This document shows positions 45,682 through 45,708 of a stretch of DNA of 45,708 nucleotides, piece by piece (the stretch's first letter is position 1; each line of letters opens with the position of its first letter). A model generated the notes under the pieces. The model searched no databases, had not been told where the DNA came from, and was given only the letters and a program-made list of their open reading frames with translations. The DNA is from Gammaproteobacteria bacterium. GTDB lineage: Bacteria > Pseudomonadota > Gammaproteobacteria > Enterobacterales > Alteromonadaceae. A program made the position numbers and the translations under genes. The stretch spans positions 1 to 45,708 of the forward strand of contig JAHKAA010000031.1 of assembly GCA_018825965.1 (NCBI GenBank). The letters are read 5' to 3'.

Positions 45682-45708
45682 AGGGGTATAGCCAAGCGGT
45701 AAGGCAGC
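45682..45708 (+). tRNA. tRNA-Gln, 5' part (cut by the window end)
   Basis: The last 27 bases, AGGGGTATAGCCAAGCGGTA..., match the first third of bacterial tRNA-Gln (acceptor and D arm). The anticodon lies outside the window. Met-Leu-Gln is the order of the E. coli metT operon. Confidence 0.8.

Overview
The window reads as the chromosome of a gammaproteobacterium of the Alteromonadales/Chromatiales type, most likely Rheinheimera or a close relative. This is inferred from E. coli-like but distinct housekeeping proteins, the conserved hemA-prfA-prmC...sirB2-sirB1-kdsA and lolB-ispE-prs-rplY-pth-ychF blocks, an Oar-type TonB receptor, moderate GC, and a tRNA operon in the E. coli metT-leuW-glnU order. 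No database search was run; all names come from motif and family recognition.

Layout. 1-400: upstream control region of an rRNA operon that runs off the left edge on the minus strand, with three tandem promoters and boxA. 0.5-2.6 kb: a chemoreceptor with an N-terminal frameshift and tRNA-Leu(CAG). 2.6-13 kb: a nucleoside and nucleic-acid salvage neighbourhood: NupC-type transporter, uridine kinase, large TonB-dependent receptor, secreted EEP-family nuclease/phosphatase, and a gpt-deoD-deoB operon. 13-23 kb: a second chemoreceptor, a pterin/folate pair (FolM-like, FolK-like) beside an MBL hydrolase, a secreted PHB-depolymerase-like esterase, an M61 peptidase, a HAD phosphatase, and a membrane-anchored AraC regulator divergent from a small membrane protein. 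22.8-23.4 kb: tRNA Phe-Thr-Phe operon with a tRNA 3'-end relic and an array of hairpins. 23.5-36.7 kb: core housekeeping block. The hemA-to-kdsA operon known from E. coli is split here by a REC/HD-GYP response regulator and an isochorismatase-like hydrolase.

36.7-41.8 kb is the accessory segment. It holds an unrecognised helical protein, a TIR (CAP12/PycTIR-type) protein, a 350-bp non-coding element between imperfect direct repeats, the debris of two toxin-antitoxin systems (a truncated Doc toxin fused at DNA level to a decapitated, frameshifted RES toxin), and a HEAT-repeat-like protein. A short sequence recurs after the first two genes and before the HEAT gene. This is the best candidate for an undescribed (probably anti-phage) system. 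41.9-45.2 kb: a bicovalent-FAD BBE oxidoreductase and a POT peptide transporter. The right end is a stringent-type promoter and the tRNA operon Met-Leu-Gln, the last gene cut by the window edge.

There is no CRISPR array, integrase, recognisable IS transposase or complete rRNA gene in the window.
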